Source: Desulfurobacterium thermolithotrophum DSM 11699
Lineage (GTDB): Bacteria > Aquificota > Aquificia > Desulfurobacteriales > Desulfurobacteriaceae
Assembly: GCF_000191045.1 (NCBI RefSeq)
Contig: NC_015185.1
Location: 248,001 to 312,000, forward strand
Direction: 5' to 3'
Length of the DNA stretch: 64,000 nucleotides
Shown: positions 1 through 8,571 of the stretch, in pieces
Layout of the letters: each line of letters opens with the position of its first letter
Numbering within the stretch: position 1 is the stretch's first letter
Translations under genes and position numbers: made by a program
The notes under the pieces: generated by a model
The model's database searches: none
The model's input: the letters and a program-made list of their open reading frames with translations, nothing else
Told to the model about the DNA's origin: nothing

Positions 1-1
1 T

Positions 2-484
2 CATAAAACTGCTCATAGATTTGGCTTAAAGTCTAACGCGACAATGCTTTTTGGACATATTGAAAGCTATAAAGATAGAGTTGACCATCTTTTAAAACTT
101 AGAGAAGCTCAAGATGAAACAGGTGGTTTTCAAACGTTTATTCCACTTGCCTTTCATCCTCTTAATACAAAAATTCCCGGAGCAACTTATACTACCGGAG
201 TTGACGAACTCAAAACTATCGCTGTTTCAAGACTTTTGCTCGATAACTTTTCTCACATTAAAGCTTATTGGATAATGCTTGGAGAAAAGGTTGCCCAAAT
301 AGCACTTCAATTTGGAGCCGACGATATAGATGGAACAGTTACAGAAGAAGATATTACGCAAGCTGCTGGAGCAAAGGCTGGAGAGTATATGCCAAAAAGC
401 AGACTTATAAAGCTTATAAAAGAAGCTGGAAAAATTCCTGTTGAGAGAGATACTCTCTATAATGTTATAAAAATTTATGATTAA
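2..484 (+). CDS. mqnE: Aminofutalosine synthase MqnE, C-terminal fragment
   Basis: Open from the first complete codon of the window, so the start lies upstream; 160 residues are visible. The segment [17 protein letters not shown] followed by ERVDHLL-like and [16 protein letters not shown] stretches is the conserved C-terminal half of the radical SAM futalosine enzymes, closer to MqnE than to MqnC. MqnE joins a chorismate-derived enolpyruvyl compound to adenosine in the futalosine route to menaquinone, a cytosolic pathway feeding the membrane quinone pool. The CxxxCxxC iron-sulfur motif would be in the missing part. The 190 bp downstream to pgi hold no clear gene. Confidence 0.85.
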   Translation, partial: HKTAHRFGLKSNATMLFGHIESYKDRVDHLLKLREAQDETGGFQTFIPLAFHPLNTKIPGATYTTGVDELKTIAVSRLLLDNFSHIKAYWIMLGEKVAQIALQFGADDIDGTVTEEDITQAAGAKAGEYMPKSRLIKLIKEAGKIPVERDTLYNVIKIYD

Positions 485-673
485 TATAGATATAAATCTT
501 ATTTGTTAGTTGTTAGTGTTGATATAAAAGGATCTTCGAAAGAAAAGTTCTGTTAAAACTTCTATTCTTGAATTTGCAAAAGTTATTTGTGAAAATACAA
601 AAGTCCTTTGAAATTAGAGATTACCAATATATGAGGGCACCTTGAAAGGAGTATTAAATTATGAGGAGGGGAT

Positions 674-1882
674 ATGGCTGTTGTTTTTTCATTTGAAGGA
701 TGTAATCTTCCTCAATTAGAAGTTCAAAAATTGATTTCTAAATATAATCTCTTTAATCTAGTAAACGAAAAAGAAATGCCTTTTATTAAATCTCTCCAAA
801 CTAACTTAAAAGAAATCAAAGATGTAATAGGAAGTTTAAAGAATAAATTCGATACTCTTGTTGTTGTAGGCATGGGAGGTTCTTCTCTTGGAACAAAAGC
901 AATATACAATACTTTAACATGTGACGAGTTTAATCACGGAAGAAAATTAGTTTTCTTTGACAACATTGATCCGACTTATGTAAAAAGGTGTATAGATTCT
1001 CTTGACTGGAGTAAAACAGTTTTTGCTTTTATTAGTAAATCAGGAAAAACACTTGAAACAGTTAGTTTATTAAATGTAATAAAGGAAGAATTCCGGAAAA
1101 GAAGAATAGCTAATCCAGGAAAACAGATGATTTTTATTGGAGATCCTGGAAATGCCTTTGAGAAATTGTCAAAAGAAAATAAGGCCTTCTTTTTTCCTAT
1201 CCTTCCTGAAATTGGTGGAAGGTTTTCAGTTCTCACTCCAGTAGGTCTTGTCCCAGCAGAATTTATAGGTTATGGAACTAAAGAACTTTTGGACGGAGCA
1301 AGAGCAGTAGTTGAAAGTCCAAAATCGGCAATTTATCTTGGAGTTTATAAATATCTTCACTATTTAAGAAACAGAACTATTTCTGTAATGATGATGACCT
1401 ACTCTAACTATTTAAGAGAATTTACAGAGTGGTATGCTCAATTGTGGGCAGAAAGTTTGGGAAAAGACGGGAAAGGACAAACACCAATGAAAGCTATAGG
1501 TACATCTTCTCAACATTCAGTTCTTCAGCTCTTTATGGACGGACACGATGATAAAATCTACCAATTCTTTATAATTGAAAATTACCGAGAAGATGTTCGT
1601 CTTCCAGAAAGAACAGAAATTCTTGATTTTATAGCCGGTAAGAAACTATCAGATATAATCAAGGCAGAATTTGAAGGAACAGTTAAAGCACTTCTCAGCC
1701 GTAAAAGACCAATAATTCAAGTTGAATTAGATGATCTGTCTCCCTGGAATCTTGGTTATCTCTTTATGAGTTATATGGTTGCAACTGTTGTTATTGGAAA
1801 GCTTATGGGAGTCAATCCATACGGTCAACCTGCAGTAGAAGTGGGAAAAAAACTAGCTTATGAAAAACTTAAAAAAACATAA
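674..1882 (+). CDS. pgi: Glucose-6-phosphate isomerase
   Basis: 402 residues, a short bacterial-type phosphoglucose isomerase that interconverts glucose-6-phosphate and fructose-6-phosphate in the cytosol. The family signatures are visible: GMGGSSLG near residue 66, SKSGKTLET near 122 (phosphate binding), GGRFSVLTPVGL near 181, and a C-terminal PYGQPAVEVGKK segment carrying the catalytic lysine. The ATG has a strong purine-rich ribosome site (GAGGAGGG, 663-670) a few bases upstream. It converges with rlmB, leaving a 9-bp gap. In an autotroph it would serve gluconeogenesis and sugar-precursor supply (inference). Confidence 0.93.
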   Translation: MAVVFSFEGCNLPQLEVQKLISKYNLFNLVNEKEMPFIKSLQTNLKEIKDVIGSLKNKFDTLVVVGMGGSSLGTKAIYNTLTCDEFNHGRKLVFFDNIDPTYVKRCIDSLDWSKTVFAFISKSGKTLETVSLLNVIKEEFRKRRIANPGKQMIFIGDPGNAFEKLSKENKAFFFPILPEIGGRFSVLTPVGLVPAEFIGYGTKELLDGARAVVESPKSAIYLGVYKYLHYLRNRTISVMMMTYSNYLREFTEWYAQLWAESLGKDGKGQTPMKAIGTSSQHSVLQLFMDGHDDKIYQFFIIENYREDVRLPERTEILDFIAGKKLSDIIKAEFEGTVKALLSRKRPIIQVELDDLSPWNLGYLFMSYMVATVVIGKLMGVNPYGQPAVEVGKKLAYEKLKKT

Positions 1883-1896
1883 AGTTAAACTTTATG
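1871..1896 (-). terminator. AT-rich hairpin plus T-tract, terminator of rlmB
   Basis: CATAAAGT (1878-1885) pairs with ACTTTATG (1889-1896) around a 3-base loop. On the minus strand it is followed by seven T, as expected for an intrinsic terminator of the leftward rlmB transcript. The hairpin overlaps the rlmB stop codon and the last codons of pgi. The stem is AT-rich, so strength is uncertain. Confidence 0.45.
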
Positions 1897-2599
1897 TAAA
1901 CATACTCCAAATTGCTATTCCAGCTGCTACTGAAACATTTAAAGAAGGAGTTTTACCTACTGTAGGAATTGATACTATTTCATTTGAAAGTTTTAAAAGA
2001 TTTTTTTCTATTCCTTTTCCTTCAGAACCTAAAATAAGTCCTAATGGTTTTTGAAAATTTATGTTTCTTATATCCTTTCCACCTGTTTCTACAGCATAAA
2101 TACTACCACCCAATTTTTTAAAAGTGATTAATGATTCATTTAGAGAAGGAACTCTTGAAACCATTAGATGAAATAGAGCTCCAGATGAAGCCTTCAAGGC
2201 AATTTCATTTATCGGAGCAGAGTTTTTCTCCGGTAGAAGAATACCCACTCCTCCAAAAGATTCTACTGTTCTAGCAATAGCACCTAAGTTTTGAGGTTCT
2301 GTCACTCTATCAAGAACTACGAAAAAGCTTTCTTTTTCAATGGTACTTTTAAAAAGTTTTTCACAAGAAATGTATTCTATTGGCGATAGGATTGCTACTA
2401 TTCCTTGATGTTTCTTCGTTTTTGCTAGCCTTTCAAGTTGCTGCTTTTTTGCCCATTGAAATTTAATTCCTTTTTCCTTTAACCAATTAAGAAAACTGGG
2501 CTCAAAATAATGTCCATATTGGAGATACACTTTTTCTAAAGTTCTTCCCGACTTTACAGCTTCTTCAAGTGTGTTTCTTCCCCATATTATAAAGCCCAA
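1892..2599 (-). CDS. rlmB: TrmH/SpoU-family RNA 2'-O-methyltransferase (RlmB-like)
   Basis: SPOUT-fold methyltransferase, about 235 residues, probably modifying the ribose of a 23S rRNA guanosine with S-adenosylmethionine. The N-terminal part (IIWGRNTLEEAV) matches the substrate-binding domain; the catalytic half shows NLGAIARTVESFG, LILGSEGKGI and a C-terminal PSLNVSVAAGIAIW knot motif. I chose the TTG at 2599 because GGAGG lies 6 bases upstream (2606-2610) and because homologues start near this point; an ATG 13 codons upstream is also open. RlmB versus another TrmH-family enzyme cannot be settled from sequence alone. Confidence 0.82.
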   Translation of the reverse strand: MGFIIWGRNTLEEAVKSGRTLEKVYLQYGHYFEPSFLNWLKEKGIKFQWAKKQQLERLAKTKKHQGIVAILSPIEYISCEKLFKSTIEKESFFVVLDRVTEPQNLGAIARTVESFGGVGILLPEKNSAPINEIALKASSGALFHLMVSRVPSLNESLITFKKLGGSIYAVETGGKDIRNINFQKPLGLILGSEGKGIEKNLLKLSNEIVSIPTVGKTPSLNVSVAAGIAIWSMFT

Positions 2600-2730
2600 C
2601 TTAATCCTCCGATTATAGTATAGATTATGAAAGTCCAAATATAGTTCAAGTTAAATCAAATATAACCTGGAGTATAAGAAAAATTAATTGTTTTTTTCAT
2701 TTTTTAAATTTTTAGAAATATCACAAATAC

Positions 2731-2759
2731 TTGTCTGGTTAAAGATAGCCTCTTATAAT
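2731..2759 (+). promoter_or_regulatory. Sigma-70-type promoter for the NapH-like gene
   Basis: TTGTCT (2731-2736), a 17-base spacer and TATAAT (2754-2759) match the housekeeping promoter consensus well, 31 bases upstream of the ATG at 2791. The intergenic region between the divergent rlmB and this gene is otherwise very AT-rich. Confidence 0.7.
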
Positions 2760-2790
2760 AGTTTATTATTCTTAAAGTTTGGAGGTTGTT

Positions 2791-3804
2791 ATGAAAATAC
2801 AGAAGCTAAGATTTATAGTTCAAACAGCTTTCTTTTTACTAATTGCTTACGGTATTTATAAATACTACCTCTTTGTATTCTATGGAAGTAATAGACCAGA
2901 TTTCTTAGATGCTTTTCTTCCCATTGTTGGAGTTTACGATATTATCATGAAAATTCGCACTGGAATTACAGATCCTTTTCATCCAGCAGCAATGCCAATA
3001 ATGTTAGCAGTAATTTTAATTACATTCATTCTAGGAAAAGGCTTTTGTAGTTGGATATGTCCTGTTGGAACATTACTTGATTATATTACTTGGCTTAGAA
3101 ATAAGCTACTCTTTATTAAAAAGATTGATAATGTGGGAAGTAAATTAAAGAATTGGAAATACTTCTTTGCTCTTGATATACCTTTAAGGAGTTTAAAGTA
3201 TTTAATTCTTGGTTGGTTTCTTTATAACATACTTTTAATACCAGCCCAAATGATGAGCATGATGGCTCAAAATATAAGTGCAGCTGCAGATATAGAGCTT
3301 TTTAAGTTTTGGATAGACCTTTTTCATGGTAAAGAAAATTTATTTGCTGCAATACTTGTATTAATTCTTATCTTTTCTTTTATTATTCCTCGCTTCTGGT
3401 GTAAATATCTATGTCCTCTTGGTGCTTTTTATGGAATTTTTAATTTATTTTCTCTAACTCATCTTCGAAGGTCTCCTAAAACTTGCACTCAATGTAAACA
3501 GTGTTCAAATTGCTTAATAGGTTTAACTCCTTACAAAACTGTGGAATTTAATAATAGTGAGTGTGTTATGTGTCTTCAGTGCAAAAGTAAATGTACTCAT
3601 GATGCTATGAAGCTACAAATACTTGGTAGAAATGTTCCGCTATGGATTTATCCTTTTGCACTTATAGGTGTTTTTATTGGTATTATAGGATTGTTTATGG
3701 CGGCAGGAATATGGCACTCACATTTAACTATGAGAGATGAAGCATATCTTCTTCTAAACCATGGATTTGATGTTGAATGGGCAAGAAATATTTTAATGAA
3801 ATAG
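2791..3804 (+). CDS. NapH/MauN-family membrane ferredoxin
   Basis: 337 residues with about five hydrophobic membrane segments. Two cytoplasmic CxxxCP motifs are present (FCSWICPVG, WCKYLCPLG), and two ferredoxin-like 4Fe-4S clusters lie in the C-terminal third (CTQCKQCSNC and CVMCLQCKSKC). This is the NapH/MauN/CcoG-like architecture, in which quinol electrons are passed through Fe-S centres to a periplasmic reductase. The ATG has GGAGG 5 bases upstream (2781-2785), so the in-frame TTG at 2779 is not used. No nap genes are adjacent, so the electron acceptor is unknown. Confidence 0.8.
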   Translation: MKIQKLRFIVQTAFFLLIAYGIYKYYLFVFYGSNRPDFLDAFLPIVGVYDIIMKIRTGITDPFHPAAMPIMLAVILITFILGKGFCSWICPVGTLLDYITWLRNKLLFIKKIDNVGSKLKNWKYFFALDIPLRSLKYLILGWFLYNILLIPAQMMSMMAQNISAAADIELFKFWIDLFHGKENLFAAILVLILIFSFIIPRFWCKYLCPLGAFYGIFNLFSLTHLRRSPKTCTQCKQCSNCLIGLTPYKTVEFNNSECVMCLQCKSKCTHDAMKLQILGRNVPLWIYPFALIGVFIGIIGLFMAAGIWHSHLTMRDEAYLLLNHGFDVEWARNILMK

Positions 3805-3831
3805 ATTTATTTTCTAACTGTTTGAGTTGTG

Positions 3832-3888
3832 GACATCTGAAAAACGATAGCTTTTGTTAGCATTCATTAGCTATCGCTAACAGATGTC
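3832..3888 (-). ncRNA. Nested stem-loop at the tnpB 3' end, candidate omega-RNA 3' region or element end
   Basis: GACATCTG (3832-3839) pairs with CAGATGTC (3881-3888), and inside it CGATAGCT (3845-3852) pairs with AGCTATCG (3869-3876); GTTAGC/GCTAAC gives an alternative pairing. The structure spans the last codons and stop of tnpB. In related elements the guide RNA overlaps the tnpB 3' end and runs to the element boundary, which is what this position suggests. It is structure only; transcription is not shown. Confidence 0.4.
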
Positions 3889-5293
3889 CTTCGCTACCTC
3901 TTGTAAGGTAGGAACTACTATCTGCTATCCCCTGAAATAGAGGACTCGCAGAATACTTTGAATGAGGAAAAAGTGTTAGTTTAACAGCTCTACTGAGCTT
4001 ATCTATCCAGTTTGGAAGTTTGAGAAATTTTTCTCTAACACTTTTTCCTAACTTCTTAATCGCAATATTTAAAGCTCCATTAAGGTCTGCATTGAAAACT
4101 TTGCTGATCTTCAGGTCTTTGAAAAGACCTCTTCTGACTCTTTTTCCTGTAAATTGTAGTTTATTGATATCTTCTTCCGTAAGTTCTTCCTTACTCTTTC
4201 CAGAAATTTCCTCTATGTTCCCTGTTACTGCTGAAATTTGGGAAGTATAGGTTTCGGGTTCTTTGAGAAACTCTATCCCTGCTAATCTGCACTTGTATTC
4301 AAGTTTCTGAATGAGTTTTCCAAGTGGTATGTGTCTGAAAGTTTGGTTAAACCTTTTTCCTTTTGTTCCCTCCTTTTGATATTCCTCTGTTAAGCTGTCA
4401 GAAATGACTACTTTCCCTATTCCTTTTTTTAAACATAAAGCAACTATGAAATTGGATACAGTTCCAAACAGTTGATTAATTCTCTTTTTCCTGTAATTCC
4501 AAAGCTTCTTGTGTTCTAATTCTTTTCCTTCACTTTGGAGTTTTGCTGATAGCTTGTTTACCCATTGGTTGAATGCTTTTAAGGGATTGCCATTGATGAT
4601 AAACGACGGTAAATCCTCTTTGTTGGAAACTGCAGAAATCAAATTCTTGACTCCCAAGTCAATTGAGAGGAAAAACTCTTTGTTTAGAATAACTTCACTT
4701 TTAGGAACTTCATAGCTTATTAGATAAGTTACTTCTCCTGATGCTGACCAGCTCACCTTGATGTGTTTTACATTAATTCCAGCAGGAATCTTAAACTTAA
4801 CTGCTCCAAAATCTTTTCCTATCCTGATTACCACGTGATTGGATTTCTTTTTACCTTTGAGTTTCCTTTTATCTACCAACATATTTGGATTAGTCTCAAG
4901 AGTGAAAGAATAGAGAGAACTTAACTTTTTCGGTTTTGGTAAATCTGACTTTTCTCCTTTTTTCCATTTTCCTACTACTGTTTTAAACTCTTTTGCAACT
5001 ATCCCTACCAATGTTTTTGCAGTATCAGAACCGATTTTTTCTTTCCACAAGTTTTCAAGCTCTTTTTTCCATTCTTTTATCTTCTCGTTTTCAAAGAGAA
5101 GTTCCTCCTTCCCTTTAACAAACTTTTCAAGAAAGGTTCTTGATAGAAAAGGTTTTAGGTCTTTTGTGTTCTGGTAGTATTCTAATGCACACAGGTAGAT
5201 TAAATTTTTAAACTGCTGGAATGTTTTTGAAGCTTTCTCCAGCTTATTAACAACGCTTTTCTTAGTCGTTGTTACGCTCATCGTTAGGAGCAT
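3857..5293 (-). CDS. tnpB: IS607-type TnpB protein (RNA-guided nuclease family)
   Basis: 478 residues, the usual TnpB length. The RuvC-like core is recognisable from FFLSIDLGVKN near residue 207 (first Asp) and NADLNGALNIA near 401 (last Asp). The middle acidic position sits in KVVISDSL near 294 and lacks an obvious glutamate. The zinc-ribbon region, normally TSQxCxxCG, reads TSQISAVTG near 350, so both cysteines of the first pair are missing and no second pair follows. Family knowledge: TnpB uses an omega-RNA to cut DNA and promote element retention. Activity of this copy is uncertain. The ATG at 5293 overlaps tnpA and has GAGG 6 bases upstream. Confidence 0.85.
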   Translation of the reverse strand: MLLTMSVTTTKKSVVNKLEKASKTFQQFKNLIYLCALEYYQNTKDLKPFLSRTFLEKFVKGKEELLFENEKIKEWKKELENLWKEKIGSDTAKTLVGIVAKEFKTVVGKWKKGEKSDLPKPKKLSSLYSFTLETNPNMLVDKRKLKGKKKSNHVVIRIGKDFGAVKFKIPAGINVKHIKVSWSASGEVTYLISYEVPKSEVILNKEFFLSIDLGVKNLISAVSNKEDLPSFIINGNPLKAFNQWVNKLSAKLQSEGKELEHKKLWNYRKKRINQLFGTVSNFIVALCLKKGIGKVVISDSLTEEYQKEGTKGKRFNQTFRHIPLGKLIQKLEYKCRLAGIEFLKEPETYTSQISAVTGNIEEISGKSKEELTEEDINKLQFTGKRVRRGLFKDLKISKVFNADLNGALNIAIKKLGKSVREKFLKLPNWIDKLSRAVKLTLFPHSKYSASPLFQGIADSSSYLTRGSEGHLLAIANEC

Positions 5294-5903
5294 TGACTAC
5301 CTCTTTGATACATTTTTCTATCTTCTTTCTTTTATAACTTCTTGAACTGTAAATCTTTGATGTAATGTAGTGAATAAAACTAATCATTTCCTCTACTGCG
5401 TCCTTTAACTGTTCGTCTGTTAATAAACCTTCAGATTTATCAACAATTAGTATTTCTATTCCAAGTCTTTTGAGTATTTCCTCAAATAGATCGTAAGCTA
5501 TCCTTGACAACCTGTCTTTTGAATAAATGCAGATAACTCCTACTTCTCCATTGAAACATTCGTCAAGCAATTTATTAAGTTCCCTACGCTTAAAGTTGAA
5601 AGAACTTGCTACATCTGTAATAACCTCATCTACCGAATAACCTTTAGAAACAAGGAAGTTTCTGCATGCTTCAACTTGGTTTTCAAGGTATTTCCTTTGC
5701 TTTTGAGTAGATACTCTTGCATAAATAACTGTTTTCCCTTTCCTTTCTATCCCTTTTAATCCCAATACCTGCTTTACGTGTTCCTCTGTGAATCTGAACT
5801 GTCCTGACGGAGTTATGTAAGGTCTCAATTCTCCTCTTTTTACCATTGCTCTAACTGTTTGAGGATGAAGTCCTACTCTCCTTGCAAATTCTGAAGTTCT
5901 CAT
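5262..5903 (-). CDS. tnpA: IS607-type serine recombinase TnpA
   Basis: 213 residues. A MerR-like helix-turn-helix at the N-terminus (EFARRVGLHPQTVRAMVKRG) precedes a serine resolvase domain. IYARVSTQKQ carries the catalytic serine, and SKDRLSRIAYDLFEEIL is the conserved DR.SR active-site segment. The order HTH then catalytic domain is the IS607 arrangement, reversed relative to resolvases. I chose the ATG at 5903, with AAAGGA just upstream, over the in-frame TTG at 5915. The enzyme excises and integrates the element as a circle (family knowledge). Confidence 0.88.
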   Translation of the reverse strand: MRTSEFARRVGLHPQTVRAMVKRGELRPYITPSGQFRFTEEHVKQVLGLKGIERKGKTVIYARVSTQKQRKYLENQVEACRNFLVSKGYSVDEVITDVASSFNFKRRELNKLLDECFNGEVGVICIYSKDRLSRIAYDLFEEILKRLGIEILIVDKSEGLLTDEQLKDAVEEMISFIHYITSKIYSSRSYKRKKIEKCIKEVVNAPNDERNND

Positions 5904-5993
5904 TGTTCCTTTCAACTTGCAACCTCACTAATAAAAACTTATATTCTATAACGAAATATAATGAAAATCTGGATTGTTTTCAAAGAGGATCTT

Positions 5994-7010
5994 ATGGCTC
6001 AGTTTATAGATAGAGCAAAAATATTTGTTCAAGGTGGACATGGTGGGAACGGCTGTGTTGCTTTTAGAAGGGAAAAGTTTGTTCCAAAAGGAGGACCTTC
6101 AGGTGGGAACGGCGGAAAAGGAGGAGACGTTATCTTAGAAGCAGATAGAAACGTTCATACGCTCCTTGATTTTAAATACAAACGCCACTATAAAGCTGAA
6201 AGAGGAAGACACGGAGAAGGAAATAAAAGAACAGGAAGAAGTGGAGAAGATCTGATAATAAAAGTACCCGTAGGAACTGTTGTTAAGGATGCTGAAACGG
6301 GAAAAGTTCTTGGAGATTTAAATAAGCATGGTCAAAGGCTTATTGTTGCAAAAGGTGGAAGAGGTGGAAGAGGAAATGCAGAGTTTGCAACTCCCACAAG
6401 AAGAACTCCCGACTTTGCTGAACCTGGTGAGCCCGGAGAAGAAAGATGGGTTGAGCTTGAACTAAAACTTCTTGCTGACGTTGGTCTTATCGGATTTCCA
6501 AATGCTGGAAAATCAACATTCCTTTCAAGAGTTACAGCAGCAAAGCCTGAAATTGCAGATTATCCGTTTACAACTTTAAGGCCAATTCTTGGAGTTGCTA
6601 AGGTTGGAGATTTTTCCTTTGTTGTTGCAGATATTCCAGGTCTTATAGAAGGAGCTCATGCAGGAAAGGGTCTAGGGCATGAGTTTTTGAGACACGTAGA
6701 AAGAACAAAGCTACTTTTACATCTCATAGATCTTACAGATATGACAAGAGATCCAAAAGAGGCCTTTGAGAAGATTAATAAGGAACTGGAGCTTTACTCT
6801 CTGGAACTTACCCAAAAACCTCAGATAGTTGTAGGAACTAAGATTGATGCATTGACTGATAGAAGTAAAATAGAGGAACTTAAAAACTACTTTGAAAAAA
6901 AAGGTTATCCTTTCTTTGCAGTTTCGGCTGTAACTGGCGAAGGAATGAACGAACTTATGTGGTTTGTTTCAAAAAAGCTAAAGGAACTGGAAGTTGAAGA
7001 TGTTGAGTAA
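5994..7010 (+). CDS. obgE: GTPase Obg
   Basis: 338 residues. The glycine-rich Obg fold (HGGNGCVAFRREKF, GGNGGKGGDV) occupies the first 155 residues. A P-loop GTPase domain follows, with GFPNAGKST (G1), DIPGLIEGAH (G3) and a later TKID (G4). Obg is an essential ribosome-associated GTPase acting in 50S maturation and stress control. The ATG at 5994 follows AAAGAGG; the ORF extends 33 bases upstream but without a ribosome site. It overlaps proB by 11 bp, so the two are co-transcribed. Confidence 0.95.
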   Translation: MAQFIDRAKIFVQGGHGGNGCVAFRREKFVPKGGPSGGNGGKGGDVILEADRNVHTLLDFKYKRHYKAERGRHGEGNKRTGRSGEDLIIKVPVGTVVKDAETGKVLGDLNKHGQRLIVAKGGRGGRGNAEFATPTRRTPDFAEPGEPGEERWVELELKLLADVGLIGFPNAGKSTFLSRVTAAKPEIADYPFTTLRPILGVAKVGDFSFVVADIPGLIEGAHAGKGLGHEFLRHVERTKLLLHLIDLTDMTRDPKEAFEKINKELELYSLELTQKPQIVVGTKIDALTDRSKIEELKNYFEKKGYPFFAVSAVTGEGMNELMWFVSKKLKELEVEDVE

Positions 7011-8064
7011 TGTTAAAAGAATTGTAGTGAAAGTAGGTTCACAGCTTTTATCTGGGGATGAAGGTATAAATAGAAACTTTATTAAGGAACTTGCTAAGCA
7101 AATTTCAATTCTTATTGAGAATGGAAAAGAGGTTGTTCTTGTCAGCTCCGGTGCTGTCCTTGCTGGAATAAAAGCACTTAAGCTTAACAGAAAACCTTTT
7201 TCTCTTCAGGAAAAACAGGCTCTTTCTGCTATCGGGCAACCCTACTTAATGGCTGAATATCGAGAAGCTTTTAAATCACACGGAATAGAAATTGCTCAGG
7301 TTTTGTTAACTGCCGAAGACTTGAGGTCAAAAGAGCGATTTATAAACGCTAAAAACACCTTAAATGCCCTTATGAAATTCGGAGCTCTCCCCATAGTTAA
7401 TGAAAACGATACAGTTTCTGTAGAAGAGATAAAGATCGGAGATAACGACAATCTTTCTGCTCACGTTTCTGTTGTTTTCGAAGCAGATCTTCTAATAATG
7501 CTTACTATAACAAACGGTCTTTACGACAAAGATCCAAATAAATATTCTAATGCCAAACTGATTCCTATTGTTGAAAATCTGGAGGAGCTTAAAAAAATCT
7601 GTGATTTCTCGGGAAAAACTAATTTTGGTACAGGTGGAATGTGGACAAAGGTTGAAGCAGCAGCCAAAGCTTCTAAAAAGGGAATTCCGGTCATAATAGC
7701 CGGCGGTAAGGAAAAAGACGTTATTTTAAGGATTCTCAAAGGAGAAAAGATTGGAACCTTTTTCATGCCCGCAAAAAAACTTAAAGCCAAAACGTACAGA
7801 ATTCTCTATTTGATGAAGCCAACGGGTAAACTCTACATAGATGAAGGAGCTGTTAAAGCAATAGTTGAAAACGGTAAAAGTCTCCTTTCAAGAGGAATTA
7901 AAAAAGTAGAAGGAAGTTTTAGAAAAGGGGATGCCATAGAGATTTTTGACACTTACGGCAATCTCATTGGAAAAGGAATAGTAAGGTGCAATTCAGATGA
8001 GATTGGTTCTTTTAGAAAAACATGTGTACACAGAGATGATCTGGTGATTTTGAAAGAGAACTAA
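7000..8064 (+). CDS. proB: Glutamate 5-kinase
   Basis: About 354 residues. The amino-acid kinase domain (VKRIVVKVGSQLL, LVSSGAVLAG, NENDTVSVEEIKIGDND, GTGGMWTKVEAA) is followed by a C-terminal PUA domain from about residue 275. ProB phosphorylates glutamate, the first step of proline synthesis; the domain order and length are typical. The ATG at 7000 lies inside the obgE tail, and an in-frame TTG at 6994 is the alternative. proA is not in the window. Confidence 0.93.
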   Translation: MLSNVKRIVVKVGSQLLSGDEGINRNFIKELAKQISILIENGKEVVLVSSGAVLAGIKALKLNRKPFSLQEKQALSAIGQPYLMAEYREAFKSHGIEIAQVLLTAEDLRSKERFINAKNTLNALMKFGALPIVNENDTVSVEEIKIGDNDNLSAHVSVVFEADLLIMLTITNGLYDKDPNKYSNAKLIPIVENLEELKKICDFSGKTNFGTGGMWTKVEAAAKASKKGIPVIIAGGKEKDVILRILKGEKIGTFFMPAKKLKAKTYRILYLMKPTGKLYIDEGAVKAIVENGKSLLSRGIKKVEGSFRKGDAIEIFDTYGNLIGKGIVRCNSDEIGSFRKTCVHRDDLVILKEN

Positions 8065-8069
8065 ATTTA

Positions 8070-8456
8070 TCACCTATCTAGAACGTGCGTTGGAAGAACA
8101 AAGCAGATAAACTCTCCTTTGAAAACCTCTTCGTCGTTTCTTTTTACAACAACCTCGACAATTTTTTTCTTTCCTTCTTCTGAAATAACTTTTGCTATGG
8201 CTAGAACTTTTTCTCCAACTTTTACAGGTTTTAAGAATCTTACATTTGCTCCACCGAGAACAACGTTTGGATGATTAACAGAAAGCATTGCTGCATAATC
8301 TGCCTGTCCAAAGATAAATCCTCCATGAACAAGACCCTTGTCATCTGCTGCCATTTCTTCTGTCGTTGTAAGCTCTACTTCAGCATAACCTTGCGATAAC
8401 TTTGTAGGAATTCCGCATAAATTTTGGTTGATCTTTTGATGGGTTTTAATTTCCAT
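8070..8456 (-). CDS. Hotdog-fold thioesterase family protein
   Basis: 128 residues. LVHGGFIFGQADYAAML with GGANVRFLKPVKVGEKV is the HGG-type hotdog active-site region of PaaI-like acyl-CoA thioesterases. The substrate is unknown. It converges on proB with a 5-bp gap and stands alone on the minus strand. The ATG is preceded by GAGGGAG. Confidence 0.7.
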   Translation of the reverse strand: MEIKTHQKINQNLCGIPTKLSQGYAEVELTTTEEMAADDKGLVHGGFIFGQADYAAMLSVNHPNVVLGGANVRFLKPVKVGEKVLAIAKVISEEGKKKIVEVVVKRNDEEVFKGEFICFVLPTHVLDR

Positions 8457-8571
8457 TTGTTTTTCTCCCTCTTTTGTATTTATTAAACAAAATTAAAATT
8501 TTTTTATTCCCTTGTCAAAATTTTCATTTTGACTATCCTTATCACTGAAACCAGTATTAGAGGTAACTTAA

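Larger units (their letters stand above)
3832..5940 (-). mobile_element. IS607-family insertion sequence (tnpA-tnpB), ends approximate
   Basis: A serine-recombinase tnpA and a tnpB overlap by 32 bp on the minus strand and fill the gap between the NapH-like gene and obgE. IS607 elements lack inverted repeats and target duplications, so exact ends cannot be read here. The right limit is set at a structured region just past tnpB (3832-3888) and the left limit upstream of tnpA. Confidence 0.75.

Noticed and set aside
2612-2638. TATAAT with TTGGAC upstream of rlmB as its promoter
   Set aside because: Spacer is only 15 bases and the implied start would fall at the ribosome site, so not listed as a feature.
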